Assembly (NCBI RefSeq): GCF_019195435.1
Contig: NZ_CP078069.1
Location: 2,480,001-2,544,000 of the forward strand
Length of the DNA stretch: 64,000 nucleotides
DNA from: Comamonas sp. NLF-1-9
Lineage (GTDB): Bacteria; Pseudomonadota; Gammaproteobacteria; Burkholderiales; Burkholderiaceae_C
Direction: 5' to 3'
The notes under the pieces are model-generated. The model ran no database searches, was not told where the DNA came from, and saw only the letters and a list, made by a program, of their open reading frames with translations. This document shows positions 47,553 through 56,569 of this stretch, piece after piece (within the stretch, counting starts at the first letter, position 1; every line of letters begins with the position of its first letter). The position numbers and the translations under genes are program-made.

Positions 47553-50500
47553 GTTTCAATCCGCGCCCGCCGTTGCTGACGGGCGATGCCGGAGTGCTGG
47601 GGCGGCGTTGGTATGAGTGGCCGGTTTCAATCCGCGCCCGCCATTGCTGACGGGCGATGCCCTGCCTACGGCATCGACCCGGAAAAGTGGTTTGTCGTTT
47701 CAATCCGCGCCCGCCATTGCTGACGGGCGATGCCCGGCGTGCCGCGGCCCGTGCCGTCCTCGCTGGCGTCGTTTCAATCCGCGCCCGCCATTGCTGACGG
47801 GCGATGCCGTCTTGATCGTCGCCATCTCGCCCGGCTCCATCCGGTTTCAATCCGCGCCCGCCATTGCTGACGGGCGATGCCGCCTGCGCTGCCGATGTTG
47901 CCGTGGTCGGAGTGGTTTCAATCCGCGCCCGCCATTGCTGACGGGCGATGCCGCCTGGCCGCAGCTCAGCCCCCGCAAAAAGTAGGTTTCAATCCGCGCC
48001 CGCCATTGCTGACGGGCGATGCCTGAAATGCGCGCGCAGTGACCCCACACCGTAGTGGTTTCAATCCGCGCCCGCCATTGCTGACGGGCGATGCACGCGC
48101 GACACCTGCGGCAACGCTGATAAGTGCCGTTTCAATCCGCGCCCGCCATTGCTGACGGGCGATGCGGCAGCGCAAAGGCGTCCATGGCGCCAGGGCGGTG
48201 TTTCAATCCGCGCCCGCCATTGCTGACGGGCGATGCGTGGGATGCGTCTCTACGGAATAGGGGGCCTGAATGTTTCAATCCGCGCCCGCCATTGCTGACG
48301 GGCGATGCCCCATCGGTAAGCTCCAGCCTGAGCGAGCAGACAGGTTTCAATCCGCGCCCGCCATTGCTGACGGGCGATGCCCAGGAACGACTCTCGACGG
48401 ACGCATCGTCACCGTGTTTCAATCCGCGCCCGCCATTGCTGACGGGCGATGCTGGCCACGCCCGCCATGACGGCGGCGGCAACTTCGGTTTCAATCCGCG
48501 CCCGCCATTGCTGACGGGCGATACCAAAAAGGTCTTGCGCTACACGTTAAAGCGTGTAGTTTCAATCCGCGCCCGCCATTGCTGACGGGCGATGCCTGGC
48601 GCTCGGTAAGCTGGGTGCCTTCGATGGCGTTGTTTCAATCCGCGCCCGCCATTGCTGACGGGCGATGCGGGGCGTAGTGCGGGATTTTTGCGGGTTTGCG
48701 GTGTTTCAATCCGCGCCCGCCATTGCTGACGGGCGATGCAGGCCATAGCTGACGTCATTGATTGACCACTTATGTTTCAATCCGCGCCCGCCATTGCTGA
48801 CGGGCGATGCGTGGGATGCGTCTCTACGGAATAGGGGGCCTGAATGTTTCAATCCGCGCCCGCCATTGCTGACGGGCGATGCGCGAGGTGCGCCGCGAAG
48901 TCTTTCGATGGCTCTGGTTTCAATCCGCGCCCGCCATTGCTGACGGGCGATGCCATTCGTCGGCGCTCATGCGCGTGCAGGTGAGCCGTTTCAATCCGCG
49001 CCCGCCATTGCTGACGGGCGATGCTGGCGTCGATCAGGAGGGCGGAGGCGTCGGCAATGTTTCAATCCGCGCCCGCCATTGCTGACGGGCGATGCGCGAG
49101 CTGCCCGCGACAGCTTTACCGATCTCATCGGTTTCAATCCGCGCCCGCCATTGCTGACGGGCGATGCGCGGCCATCGTGTACTTCGACGTGACATTGACC
49201 GGTTTCAATCCGCGCCCGCCATTGCTGACGGGCGATGCGTGCTGGCGCTGCGCACCGGCATGCGCTCCGGGGTTTCAATCCGCGCCCGCCATTGCTGACG
49301 GGCGATGCAGCAGCTCGGGTGCGCCGCTCATCTTGACGACGGTTTCAATCCGCGCCCGCCATTGCTGACGGGCGATGCCGCCTGCGCTGCCGATGTTGCC
49401 GTGGTCGGAGTGGTTTCAATCCGCGCCCGCCATTGCTGACGGGCGATGCCGCCTGGCCGCAGCTCAGCCCCCGCAAAAAGTAGGTTTCAATCCGCGCCCG
49501 CCATTGCTGACGGGCGATGCCTGAAATGCGCGCGCAGTGACCCCACACCGTAGTGGTTTCAATCCGCGCCCGCCATTGCTGACGGGCGATGCACGCGCGA
49601 CACCTGCGGCAACGCTGATAAGTGCCGTTTCAATCCGCGCCCGCCATTGCTGACGGGCGATGCGGCAGCGCAAAGGCGTCCATGGCGCCAGGGCGGTGTT
49701 TCAATCCGCGCCCGCCATTGCTGACGGGCGATGCCTGCGAAACCAAGCAGCGCGAGCTGGAGAAAAAGTTTCAATCCGCGCCCGCCATTGCTGACGGGCG
49801 ATGCCCGGTGAGCTGATCGACGCTGAGTTTGCCGGCCTTGTTTCAATCCGCGCCCGCCATTGCTGACGGGCGATGCATCGCCTACCCGCTGCAAAACCCC
49901 GGCGCAAAGATGTTTCAATCCGCGCCCGCCATTGCTGACGGGCGATGCATCCTAGGCAAGCCCAGCAATGTCGATGTCAAATGGTTTCAATCCGCGCCCG
50001 CCATTGCTGACGGGCGATGCCCGCGCGGCGCCCTGCAGCGACGCATCGAGGCGCTGGTTTCAATCCGCGCCCGCCATTGCTGACGGGCGATGCGCCTCGG
50101 AAACAAGAGCGTCTCCAAGCGATCGAGTTTCAATCCGCGCCCGCCATTGCTGACGGGCGATGCATTGCGCGCAGGCGCTGCGCCATTTCGCTGGTTAGTT
50201 TCAATCCGCGCCCGCCATTGCTGACGGGCGATGCCGTTGCGCACCGCGATAGGCTGCGCGTCTTGGTAGTTTCAATCCGCGCCCGCCATTGCTGACGGGC
50301 GATGCTTGGTACACCTGCTGCGAGTGTGGTGCCAACATTGTTTCAATCCGCGCCCGCCATTGCTGACGGGCGATGCATGGTGTAGCGCTGGCCCAAGGCC
50401 CAGTAGTCGATGTTTCAATCCGCGCCCGCCATTGCTGACGGGCGATGCTTGTTCGGGGTTGACGTAGTCCCACTTGGGCGTCGTTTCAATCCGCGCCCGC

Positions 50501-50660
50501 CATTGCTGACGGGCGATGCGCCCGACGGCACCAGGCTGACGCTGGGGAAGTAGTTTCAATCCGCGCCCGCCATTGCTGACGGGCGATGCCTGCGCTTTGC
50601 TGCAGGGTGGCGGCCACTTGCGTGTTTCAATCCGCGCCCGCCATTGCTGACGGGCGATGC
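47553..50660 (-). CRISPR. Type I-C CRISPR array, 44 repeats and 43 spacers
   Basis: The repeat is 37 bp: on the plus strand it begins GTTTCAATCCGCGCCCGCC and ends GACGGGCGATGC; on the minus strand it ends in the ATTGAAAC handle typical of type I-C. Its stem is CGCCCGTC/GGCGGGCG with loop AGCAAT. Repeats start at 47553, 47624, 47697, 47771 and so on to 50624, at 70-74 base intervals; spacers are 33-37 bp. Two repeats vary: the first (G at 47572) and the fourteenth (A at 48523). The mutated first repeat and the cas genes on the right place the leader at the right, so transcription is on the minus strand. Spacers 5-9 equal 26-30, and spacer 10 equals 18, leaving 37 different spacers. Confidence 0.99.
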
Positions 50661-50864
50661 GCTTCACGGCCAAGGCGGTGTCGGGCCGGCACTTTTCCCT
50701 GCTCGCGCGCGAAGTCCCGCTTGGCTATTCGAGAAGCCGATCAAATCCGCGCGCACAAGAAGAAAAATCATGGAACGACAACCGCTTATGAAGCGCGCGA
50801 ACCTGTTCATGGCAACGCCATCACTTGAGGTTCGCGGCAGTCACGATAGCACGGCGTGGCGGCC
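50661..50864 (-). promoter_or_regulatory. CRISPR leader
   Basis: These 204 bases between cas2 and the newest repeat should contain the array promoter and the integration signals for new spacers. Purine-rich AAGAAGAAAAATCAT occurs at about 50758-50772, making it more AT-rich than the flanking array. No clear promoter hexamers could be fixed by eye. Confidence 0.7.
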
Positions 50865-51155
50865 TTACAGCACCAGCGGTGCATCAAAATCCACGGCCTT
50901 GAAGCTGCCGTGCTCCAGCACTTCAAAGCCTCGGGTTTGCGGCATCCGGTACAAGCGCAGGCAGTCCTGCTCAGGGTTGATTTCGGCCAACAGTCGGCGC
51001 TCCAGCGCCTCGAACTGCGCCACGTCCACCTGGCATTCAAAGACCGATTTTTGCACCCGCTGCCCCGTGCTCTCGCACACCTTGGCGATGCGGCGCAGGC
51101 GGCGCCGGCCGGCGCTGGTTTCGGTATTCACGTCGTAGCAAACCAGTACCAGCAT
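50865..51155 (-). CDS. cas2: CRISPR-associated endoribonuclease Cas2
   Basis: A 96-residue adaptation protein that forms the Cas1-Cas2 integrase. It starts [20 protein letters not shown], with the ferredoxin-fold first strand and conserved aspartate (Asp8), and has the [17 protein letters not shown] helix; length matches I-C Cas2. It lies 11 bases after cas1 and next to the leader. Confidence 0.96.
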   Translation of the reverse strand: MLVLVCYDVNTETSAGRRRLRRIAKVCESTGQRVQKSVFECQVDVAQFEALERRLLAEINPEQDCLRLYRMPQTRGFEVLEHGSFKAVDFDAPLVL

Positions 51156-51166
51156 GGCCCCTCTCT

Positions 51167-52192
51167 TTACCTGGGTACAAAGGGCAAATAGGGCATGGCG
51201 TCGTCGCGCAGCGCACGCGCCAGCAGGCGCGCCTGCACCAGCGGCACCAAACCCAGGGGCAGACTTTGCGCCAGCAACGGGTGGGTGATTTCGTCCTTCT
51301 TGCGCTCCTGGTAAGCCGTCACCACGGATTTGCGTGCGTCGCCTTGCAGGGACACGCTGCCTTCGCGCAGGTCAAAATCATCCGCCTGCACCTGCCCACG
51401 GTTGATGAGGGTGAGGGCCAGGCGATCGGCCCAGGGGCGAAACTCTTCCATCACATCCAGCGCCAGTGCGGCACGTCCCGGGCGCAGGGCATGCAAGAAG
51501 CCGACTTGCGGATCAAGCCCGGCGGCTTCCAGTGCGCTGCGGCAGTCGTTCATCCACATGGCGTACAAAAAGGACAGCAGGGCATTGAAGCGGTCACGCG
51601 GCGGGCGGCGCGTGCGGCCGTCCATGGCGAAATGCTCGCGCTGATCCGGGCGCACCAGCAGCGGCAGGCCGCTGAAGTACTGGCGCGCGGCTTCGCCTTC
51701 CACACCGCGTACGGTGTCCAGCGTCGTCGCCTCGGGCAAGACACGCAGGCTGGCGGCCAGGTCGTCGGCGCGGCGGATCAGCACGGCGGCTTCGTCTGCG
51801 CTCTTGGCCTCGCGGGCGCCGCGCTGCAAGACCTGGCGCGTGTTCTTGATCTTGCCGGCGACAAAGCTGCGCGCCATGTCCAAGACATAGGCCGCGTCCG
51901 CGCCGCGCGCAAACTGCGCCTGGCGCAAGAGCACGTTGCCGCTGACTGCACCTTCGAGCCTGGCCTTGAAGCGGCCATTGGCATCGAGCAGCACCAAGGC
52001 GATGCCCTCGTCGGCCAGGCGGTGCATGAGCGGCGCGGACAGGCCGACGTGGCCAAAGCAGACCACGGCCGTGAGGTGATGCAGCGGCACGCGCAATCGG
52101 GTTTCGCGCTCGACCTCGATGCGCAGGGTGTCGTTGTCCAGGCGCAGCCAAGCGTCGGGCAGGGTGACGTAGAGGGTGTTGAGCAGTTGCAC
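51167..52192 (-). CDS. cas1: CRISPR-associated endonuclease Cas1 (type I-C)
   Basis: Integrase that inserts new spacers. The 341-residue protein begins [21 protein letters not shown], typical of I-C Cas1, and contains [19 protein letters not shown] followed by [10 protein letters not shown], which supply the active-site His, Glu and Asp. The start is probably GTG 52192; a TTG at 52204 that overlaps the cas4 stop is the alternative. There is no ATG in the right place. Confidence 0.96.
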   Translation of the reverse strand: MQLLNTLYVTLPDAWLRLDNDTLRIEVERETRLRVPLHHLTAVVCFGHVGLSAPLMHRLADEGIALVLLDANGRFKARLEGAVSGNVLLRQAQFARGADAAYVLDMARSFVAGKIKNTRQVLQRGAREAKSADEAAVLIRRADDLAASLRVLPEATTLDTVRGVEGEAARQYFSGLPLLVRPDQREHFAMDGRTRRPPRDRFNALLSFLYAMWMNDCRSALEAAGLDPQVGFLHALRPGRAALALDVMEEFRPWADRLALTLINRGQVQADDFDLREGSVSLQGDARKSVVTAYQERKKDEITHPLLAQSLPLGLVPLVQARLLARALRDDAMPYLPFVPR

Positions 52193-52200
52193 GGTTTGCC

Positions 52201-52854
52201 TCAAGCCTCCGGGTCGAACAGGCTGCGCCGTGCGGCGGCCAGGAGGAGGGGCGTAGCCTGGGGTTGGCAGCGCTCTTGCAAGGAGCAGCCTTTGCAGCGC
52301 TGTGCGGCCTGATCGCCCACCAGGGGCGACGGCAAAACGCCGCTGGCCAGCATCTGGCGCACGGCTTGGGCGGTGTCCGCGACGTCTTTGCGCAAGTCGG
52401 CGGTAATGGGCACGACGCGGCGCCGGCGCGAGCTGGCGTAGTACAGCGCACCCTCGGGCACGGCCCGGGAGGTCATGGTCTCCAGGCACAGCGCCTGCGC
52501 GGCCAGTTGCAGATCGTCGCAGGCGGCGATGGCCGGCGCCTTGTGGCGGCTGCCGTGCTTGTATTCCACCGGGTAAGGCGTGCCGTCGGGCAAGAACTCG
52601 ATCACGTCCGACTTGCCGATCAGCCCCAGCGTGTCGTGCCACAGCGGCAGGGCGCGTTCTACGCGCACGCCCTTGGTGCTTTGCACGCTGGGTTGATCCA
52701 CCCGCGCGTGCTCGGCCTGACCGCGCAGGGTGTGCAGGTTGTCGTCGAAGGCCTGCTCCAGATGGATCAGGCCGCATTGGCGCGGGCAATACTTCCAATG
52801 CTGCAGCGCCGAGAGCGAAATCGGATCCAAATCGGCATTATCCGGCGTAGGCAT
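52201..52854 (-). CDS. cas4: CRISPR-associated exonuclease Cas4
   Basis: RecB-type nuclease that trims prespacers and sets PAM-dependent orientation. The 217-residue protein has the iron-sulfur cysteines Cys23 and Cys27 (YCPRQC) and Cys187, Cys190 and Cys196 (CKGCSLQERC), with the nuclease motif PYPVEYKHG and the preceding GKSDVIEF aspartate. It overlaps or abuts cas1 and follows the BRO-N gene by only 11 bases. Confidence 0.95.
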   Translation of the reverse strand: MPTPDNADLDPISLSALQHWKYCPRQCGLIHLEQAFDDNLHTLRGQAEHARVDQPSVQSTKGVRVERALPLWHDTLGLIGKSDVIEFLPDGTPYPVEYKHGSRHKAPAIAACDDLQLAAQALCLETMTSRAVPEGALYYASSRRRRVVPITADLRKDVADTAQAVRQMLASGVLPSPLVGDQAAQRCKGCSLQERCQPQATPLLLAAARRSLFDPEA

Positions 52855-52865
52855 TGCGCGAACAG

Positions 52866-53747
52866 CTATGGTTTTTTACGCGACGGGTGGGCAAGTTCGG
52901 CCGTGGGCGGCTGGAGCTGAGGGGCAGTGCCCTCTGCCTGCGATGGCAGGTAGTTGCCCCCGGTCACCACCGATTGGCCGGTCTGCGCTTCGAGCTGCTG
53001 GCGTGCCTGGCGGGCGATGCGCCCACCTGCGTGCGCCGCTCCCTTGTTCTCTTGCAGGCCGGTGGCATCCTGGGCAGCGGCGATCTGGCGCGTGGACAGC
53101 TCGGCAAGGGCGGTAAAGATCAGCTCGGCTTCGCTCATATGGTCGCGCAGGTTCTGGCTTTTCAGACCCTTCTTGGCCTTGTGCTGCGCCACCGACAGGC
53201 CCGCCCATTCCTGGTGGATGAGATTGGTGAGCAGGGCAAACTCCTGTCCCGGCGCAATGCCATGCTCGGCCCAGTAGTCGGTGAGCTTGTTGCGCGTTTC
53301 CTGCCCGGTCATGCGCTGCTGAATCCATTTGTCGCTGCGCCCGAGCTGCTGCCAGGTCTGGCGGGCGCGATCCAGCGCCTGCGCCGGGTCGGCAATCTCC
53401 TGCATGCGCTCGTAGCCCACCTTGGCCAGCCAGAGTTTGATGGGTTCGGCCTTGGGGCTGGGGATGGATTGCACCAGGCGCAGAAGGGTTTGCGCGCTGG
53501 CGCAGTCGGTCTCGCGCTGCTTGCCGTCCGTCGAGGGTAATTTGAACTGTACGATTTCAGCGTACGGTTGCTCTGAACCCGCCTCCTGCGCCAGCTTGCG
53601 CTTGAGGTCAGACCAATAGCGGCGGGCGTTATTGGAGTCGGTCAGCACCTGAACAACATCGACGACGGAAAACCACCAGGTGTCCGTGGCTTCGTCATAC
53701 AGGCGGCGAATGGCCTGGCCGTCGAATTGGGTCGGCAGGATTTTCAT
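52866..53747 (-). CDS. BRO-N / DinD-like protein inserted in the cas operon
   Basis: A 293-residue protein that is not a standard Cas component. Residues 1-110 resemble the BRO family N-terminal DNA-binding domain (WWFSVVDVVQVLTDSNNARRYW then LKRKLAQEAG). Residues about 150-255 resemble the C-terminal part of DNA-damage-inducible protein DinD (EFALLTNLIHQEWAGLSVAQH, KGLKSQNLRDHMSEAEL, GRIARQARQQLEA). The last 40 residues are Pro/Gln-rich and probably disordered. AAGGAG precedes ATG 53747. It sits between cas7c (54 bases) and cas4 (11 bases) on the same strand, so it is co-transcribed. E. coli DinD inhibits RecA; whether this protein does is unknown. Confidence 0.85.
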   Translation of the reverse strand: MKILPTQFDGQAIRRLYDEATDTWWFSVVDVVQVLTDSNNARRYWSDLKRKLAQEAGSEQPYAEIVQFKLPSTDGKQRETDCASAQTLLRLVQSIPSPKAEPIKLWLAKVGYERMQEIADPAQALDRARQTWQQLGRSDKWIQQRMTGQETRNKLTDYWAEHGIAPGQEFALLTNLIHQEWAGLSVAQHKAKKGLKSQNLRDHMSEAELIFTALAELSTRQIAAAQDATGLQENKGAAHAGGRIARQARQQLEAQTGQSVVTGGNYLPSQAEGTAPQLQPPTAELAHPSRKKP

Positions 53748-53804
53748 CAAATGCTCCTTGACAAAGCCTGCATGGTCGTCGCAGCAGGCTTTGCAGCGTT
53801 CTCG

Positions 53805-54647
53805 TCAAAAGCCACTGATGATTTCTGGATCGAGTCCATCCAAAGGATCCAAACGGATGCTGCCATCGGCATTCACCGTCAAGGAACCATGCACCTTGGC
53901 CGACGAATACTGCCCGGACTTGCAGTTGTGCCGCCACCAGACGACGGTCAGCACTTCCATGCTGCCGTCCGGCCGGGCAGACGAAGCGTCGTTCTCAAAC
54001 ATCTTGGGCAAGATGGCTTTGAGCACCTGGGCATCGGCATCGCTGAAGCCCGTGCGCTCGGCCAGCTGCGGGTTGATGCTGCCAAAGGTGCAATAAATGC
54101 CGCTGTCCACGCGGTGCTTCATGCCCATGGTGTCTGAACCGCGTTTCGTGCCGTCACCCTCGCCGCTGACGCTCTTGGTGATCTGCGTGCTGGTAATGGA
54201 AACCGGCTCTACGCTAAAGGCCGACTGGATGGTAACCGGGCCACGGATGGGGATAGATACCCCACCCGCGTCACCACCCGCAGCAAAGGCAAACACCTGG
54301 CCAAACGCCCGCACATCAAACCACTTGGCGCAGGCGAGTTTGGCGGTTGCATCCTTGTTGGCATTTTTCTTGAAGGCATCCTTGCCCAAACCGTTGGCAG
54401 CGGATTCCGCGCGGTTGCGCAGGCTGGTTTCGCCATCGACCTTGCGGTCGTCCGACTGCACGAAGATGGCCTTGCCCGATTCCAGCAGGCGATCGCGCAG
54501 CTTGCGCTTGAGGCACACATCGGTGATCTCGCCATAACCGCCATAGTCGGTGCGCGGGCGGTTGCCGTTCAAGGGGTCGCCATTGGGGTTGGCGCGTTTG
54601 ACGCGCAGCACCACGGCAAAGTCGATTTTGTTTTGCAAAGCGCTCAT
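53805..54647 (-). CDS. cas7c: Type I-C Cascade backbone subunit Cas7 (Csd2)
   Basis: Binds along the crRNA spacer as the repeated backbone of the I-C interference complex. The 280-residue protein has the Csd2 start KIDFAVVLRVKRANPNGDPLNGNRPR, the RGPVTIQSAFSVEPV block and the GSDTMGMKHRVDSGIY segment. It overlaps the cas8c stop by 4 bases. Confidence 0.97.
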   Translation of the reverse strand: MSALQNKIDFAVVLRVKRANPNGDPLNGNRPRTDYGGYGEITDVCLKRKLRDRLLESGKAIFVQSDDRKVDGETSLRNRAESAANGLGKDAFKKNANKDATAKLACAKWFDVRAFGQVFAFAAGGDAGGVSIPIRGPVTIQSAFSVEPVSITSTQITKSVSGEGDGTKRGSDTMGMKHRVDSGIYCTFGSINPQLAERTGFSDADAQVLKAILPKMFENDASSARPDGSMEVLTVVWWRHNCKSGQYSSAKVHGSLTVNADGSIRLDPLDGLDPEIISGF

Positions 54648-55069
54648 GCGGGTTCTCCAGTCATAGCGGTTGGGGTGGTTTCAGATGCGTCATCGCTCGA
54701 TTCGCCACGTGAGCGCAAGGCCTGACGTTGGCAGTGGTAGCCCAGCAGAAATTCACCACTCAATGGCGTGTCGGTCAAAAAATCCTGCGGGTCAAACAGC
54801 GCCACGATGTCATCGAGCAAACTCTCTTTTTTGTGCAACACCCCAGGGCGCATGGCGCGCAGCCTGGCGATGTAGGGGCGCAAGGACAGTTCGATGGTGC
54901 GCCACGTCGAAGCGGGCCGATCTGCAAAACGCTGCATAAGGCGCGCCGCTGAGGTGTCCCTGGCCTTTTCACCTGCAGCGTAGAGCGCGTAGCTCTCAAT
55001 ATCTTCAGCAACCGCCAGCAGCCGACCAAACAAATAGTCGCGGCTGGTGCGCTCTTGCTCCAATGCCAT
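54644..55069 (-). CDS. cas11c: Internal Cas11c small subunit within cas8c
   Basis: Type I-C systems are known to make their small subunit from an internal start inside cas8c. Here ATG 55069, in frame at Cas8c codon 501, is preceded by GAGAGGGGG with about 6 bases spacing and would give a 141-residue helical protein starting MALEQERTSRDYLFGRLLAV. Size and place match known Cas11c. This is inferred from the family and the ribosome-binding site, not proven. Confidence 0.65.
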   Translation of the reverse strand: MALEQERTSRDYLFGRLLAVAEDIESYALYAAGEKARDTSAARLMQRFADRPASTWRTIELSLRPYIARLRAMRPGVLHKKESLLDDIVALFDPQDFLTDTPLSGEFLLGYHCQRQALRSRGESSDDASETTPTAMTGEPA

Positions 55070-56569
55070 CAGATACCCCCTCTCGTTGAAAAAACCTTTG
55101 AACAGCGCGCAGGCAATGCCCAGGCAGCGCTCCCATTCCCACACTTCCATGCCCACCCGGTTGGCCACGCGGCGCACTGCCGATCGAAGCAGATCCAAGG
55201 GCAGCGGAACCCCATCGACGATGCAAGGCAGCAGCCGCTCCACGGTGGATGCGCGCAATTTGTCGTCCAGGCGGCTGCCAAAGGCCGCCTCCGCAATATC
55301 ACGCGGCGCTGGGGCACCAATGAATTGGCGCTCCTTGCCGTAGTTCTGCGGCCATGCAAACTGCCCATGCCACGCCTGCAGGCGTGCCAGAAATTCGGAG
55401 CCCTTGAGCTCCCGGTAGAAGGTAATGGCCATGCGCCCCGGGGTTGCGGAATCGAGCCCCAGCACCACCACTTCATCCCTGGGCGCAAGCTGTGCGGCGT
55501 AACCCGCAATGGCTTTTCGTAGTTGCAAACCAAAGGCCTGGCCCGCATCCGCGTGGCTGATGCCCAGCGCCCAGTCCAGGGATGCACCGCCAAACGCTTC
55601 GTACGTGGCCAGCAGGGGATCTGGAATCGGCTTGCCCGTAGGCTCCCAGGCCACAAACACCTGATCGCCATTGCGGTAGCCCTGCCGTTCAATCAGCCAG
55701 CGCAAGGCGTTGTGCGCCTTTTGCGTGGCGACGAAACCTATGCTCAATGCTTCTTCATCGCTGATGAAGCGCCCCCGGTAGGTGTAGCCCGAGCTGTCGT
55801 TGGCCGAAATCAATTTGGCCTTGTCACCGCCGTGGCGCAGCTTTGCCGGGTGCTGCACGGCTAAAGTAGCTTGCTGACCCGTCGCCATGCACAAACCTAC
55901 GTTCTTCTGCCTGTGCTGGTAGTACGCGATCCAGGAGGCAAGCAGCGCTTCGTCCGTCCATGGCGCTGAGTTGGGGTCGTCGCCCACCTCCACGCGCCAG
56001 CGCACAAACGCATCGTCGGGCGATTGCTGCGGCGCCAAAACTTTGAAGATGGCGGGTGCGCTGGCCTTGTCAGCACTCCATACCTTGAGCAGCTTGCCGT
56101 CGTCACCCACGGGGAGGATGCCCGCTTGAATCAAGTCGGCCACCACATTGCCGCCCTGCACATAGGCCCGCACGGCCAGCAGCTTGGGATGTGGATCGGC
56201 AGCGGCCCAATCCGACAGAGATTTCACGTAGTCGCGGTACGGCTCGGCCGGGTCGTTGGCGAAACCAACCGTCACCTCCCCACCCCACGACGTGAAGTCC
56301 TGGGCGAGGTATTGCAGCTTGTCATGCAACGGGTGGTTAATGGGTTTTTTGCCGCTGCGCCCTCCCGATGCCTCGGTGCAGGGAATCAAGGTCAGGCCCT
56401 GGGCTTTTTCCAGCACGGAAGCACGCCTGAAATGGCCAGCGCCATCGAGCACGATTTCAATCTGTGCGTTCTGGGTGCTGTGGCAAATAGGCATCAAAGG
56501 TGTTGAGCCCTGCGGCTCCTTGCCCTTGCACGCGTCGTAGGTGGCAAGTAGCTTGGGCAACCAACTCAT
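54644..56569 (-). CDS. cas8c: Type I-C Cascade large subunit Cas8c (Csd1)
   Basis: Recognises the PAM and starts R-loop formation. The 641-residue product begins MSWLPKLLATYDACKG, and has the Csd1 blocks KLISANDSSGYTYRGRF and ATQKAHNALRWLIERQGY. Length fits the family (~600). ATG 56569 overlaps the cas5c stop; the longer upstream frame is not used. Codon 501 is a methionine behind a good ribosome-binding site, the likely start of the separate Cas11c subunit. Confidence 0.96.
   Translation of the reverse strand: MSWLPKLLATYDACKGKEPQGSTPLMPICHSTQNAQIEIVLDGAGHFRRASVLEKAQGLTLIPCTEASGGRSGKKPINHPLHDKLQYLAQDFTSWGGEVTVGFANDPAEPYRDYVKSLSDWAAADPHPKLLAVRAYVQGGNVVADLIQAGILPVGDDGKLLKVWSADKASAPAIFKVLAPQQSPDDAFVRWRVEVGDDPNSAPWTDEALLASWIAYYQHRQKNVGLCMATGQQATLAVQHPAKLRHGGDKAKLISANDSSGYTYRGRFISDEEALSIGFVATQKAHNALRWLIERQGYRNGDQVFVAWEPTGKPIPDPLLATYEAFGGASLDWALGISHADAGQAFGLQLRKAIAGYAAQLAPRDEVVVLGLDSATPGRMAITFYRELKGSEFLARLQAWHGQFAWPQNYGKERQFIGAPAPRDIAEAAFGSRLDDKLRASTVERLLPCIVDGVPLPLDLLRSAVRRVANRVGMEVWEWERCLGIACALFKGFFNERGYLMALEQERTSRDYLFGRLLAVAEDIESYALYAAGEKARDTSAARLMQRFADRPASTWRTIELSLRPYIARLRAMRPGVLHKKESLLDDIVALFDPQDFLTDTPLSGEFLLGYHCQRQALRSRGESSDDASETTPTAMTGEPA

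Noticed and set aside
47553..50660. Self-targeting spacers against this window
   Set aside because: No spacer was seen to match another part of the window by eye; a proper search of all spacers against phage and the whole genome is needed before any statement on targets.
47311..50673. Many overlapping ORFs of 60-150 codons on both strands across the CRISPR array
   Set aside because: They are translations of the 37-bp repeat (for example SPVSNGGRGLK or FNPRPPLLTGDA over and over), not genes.
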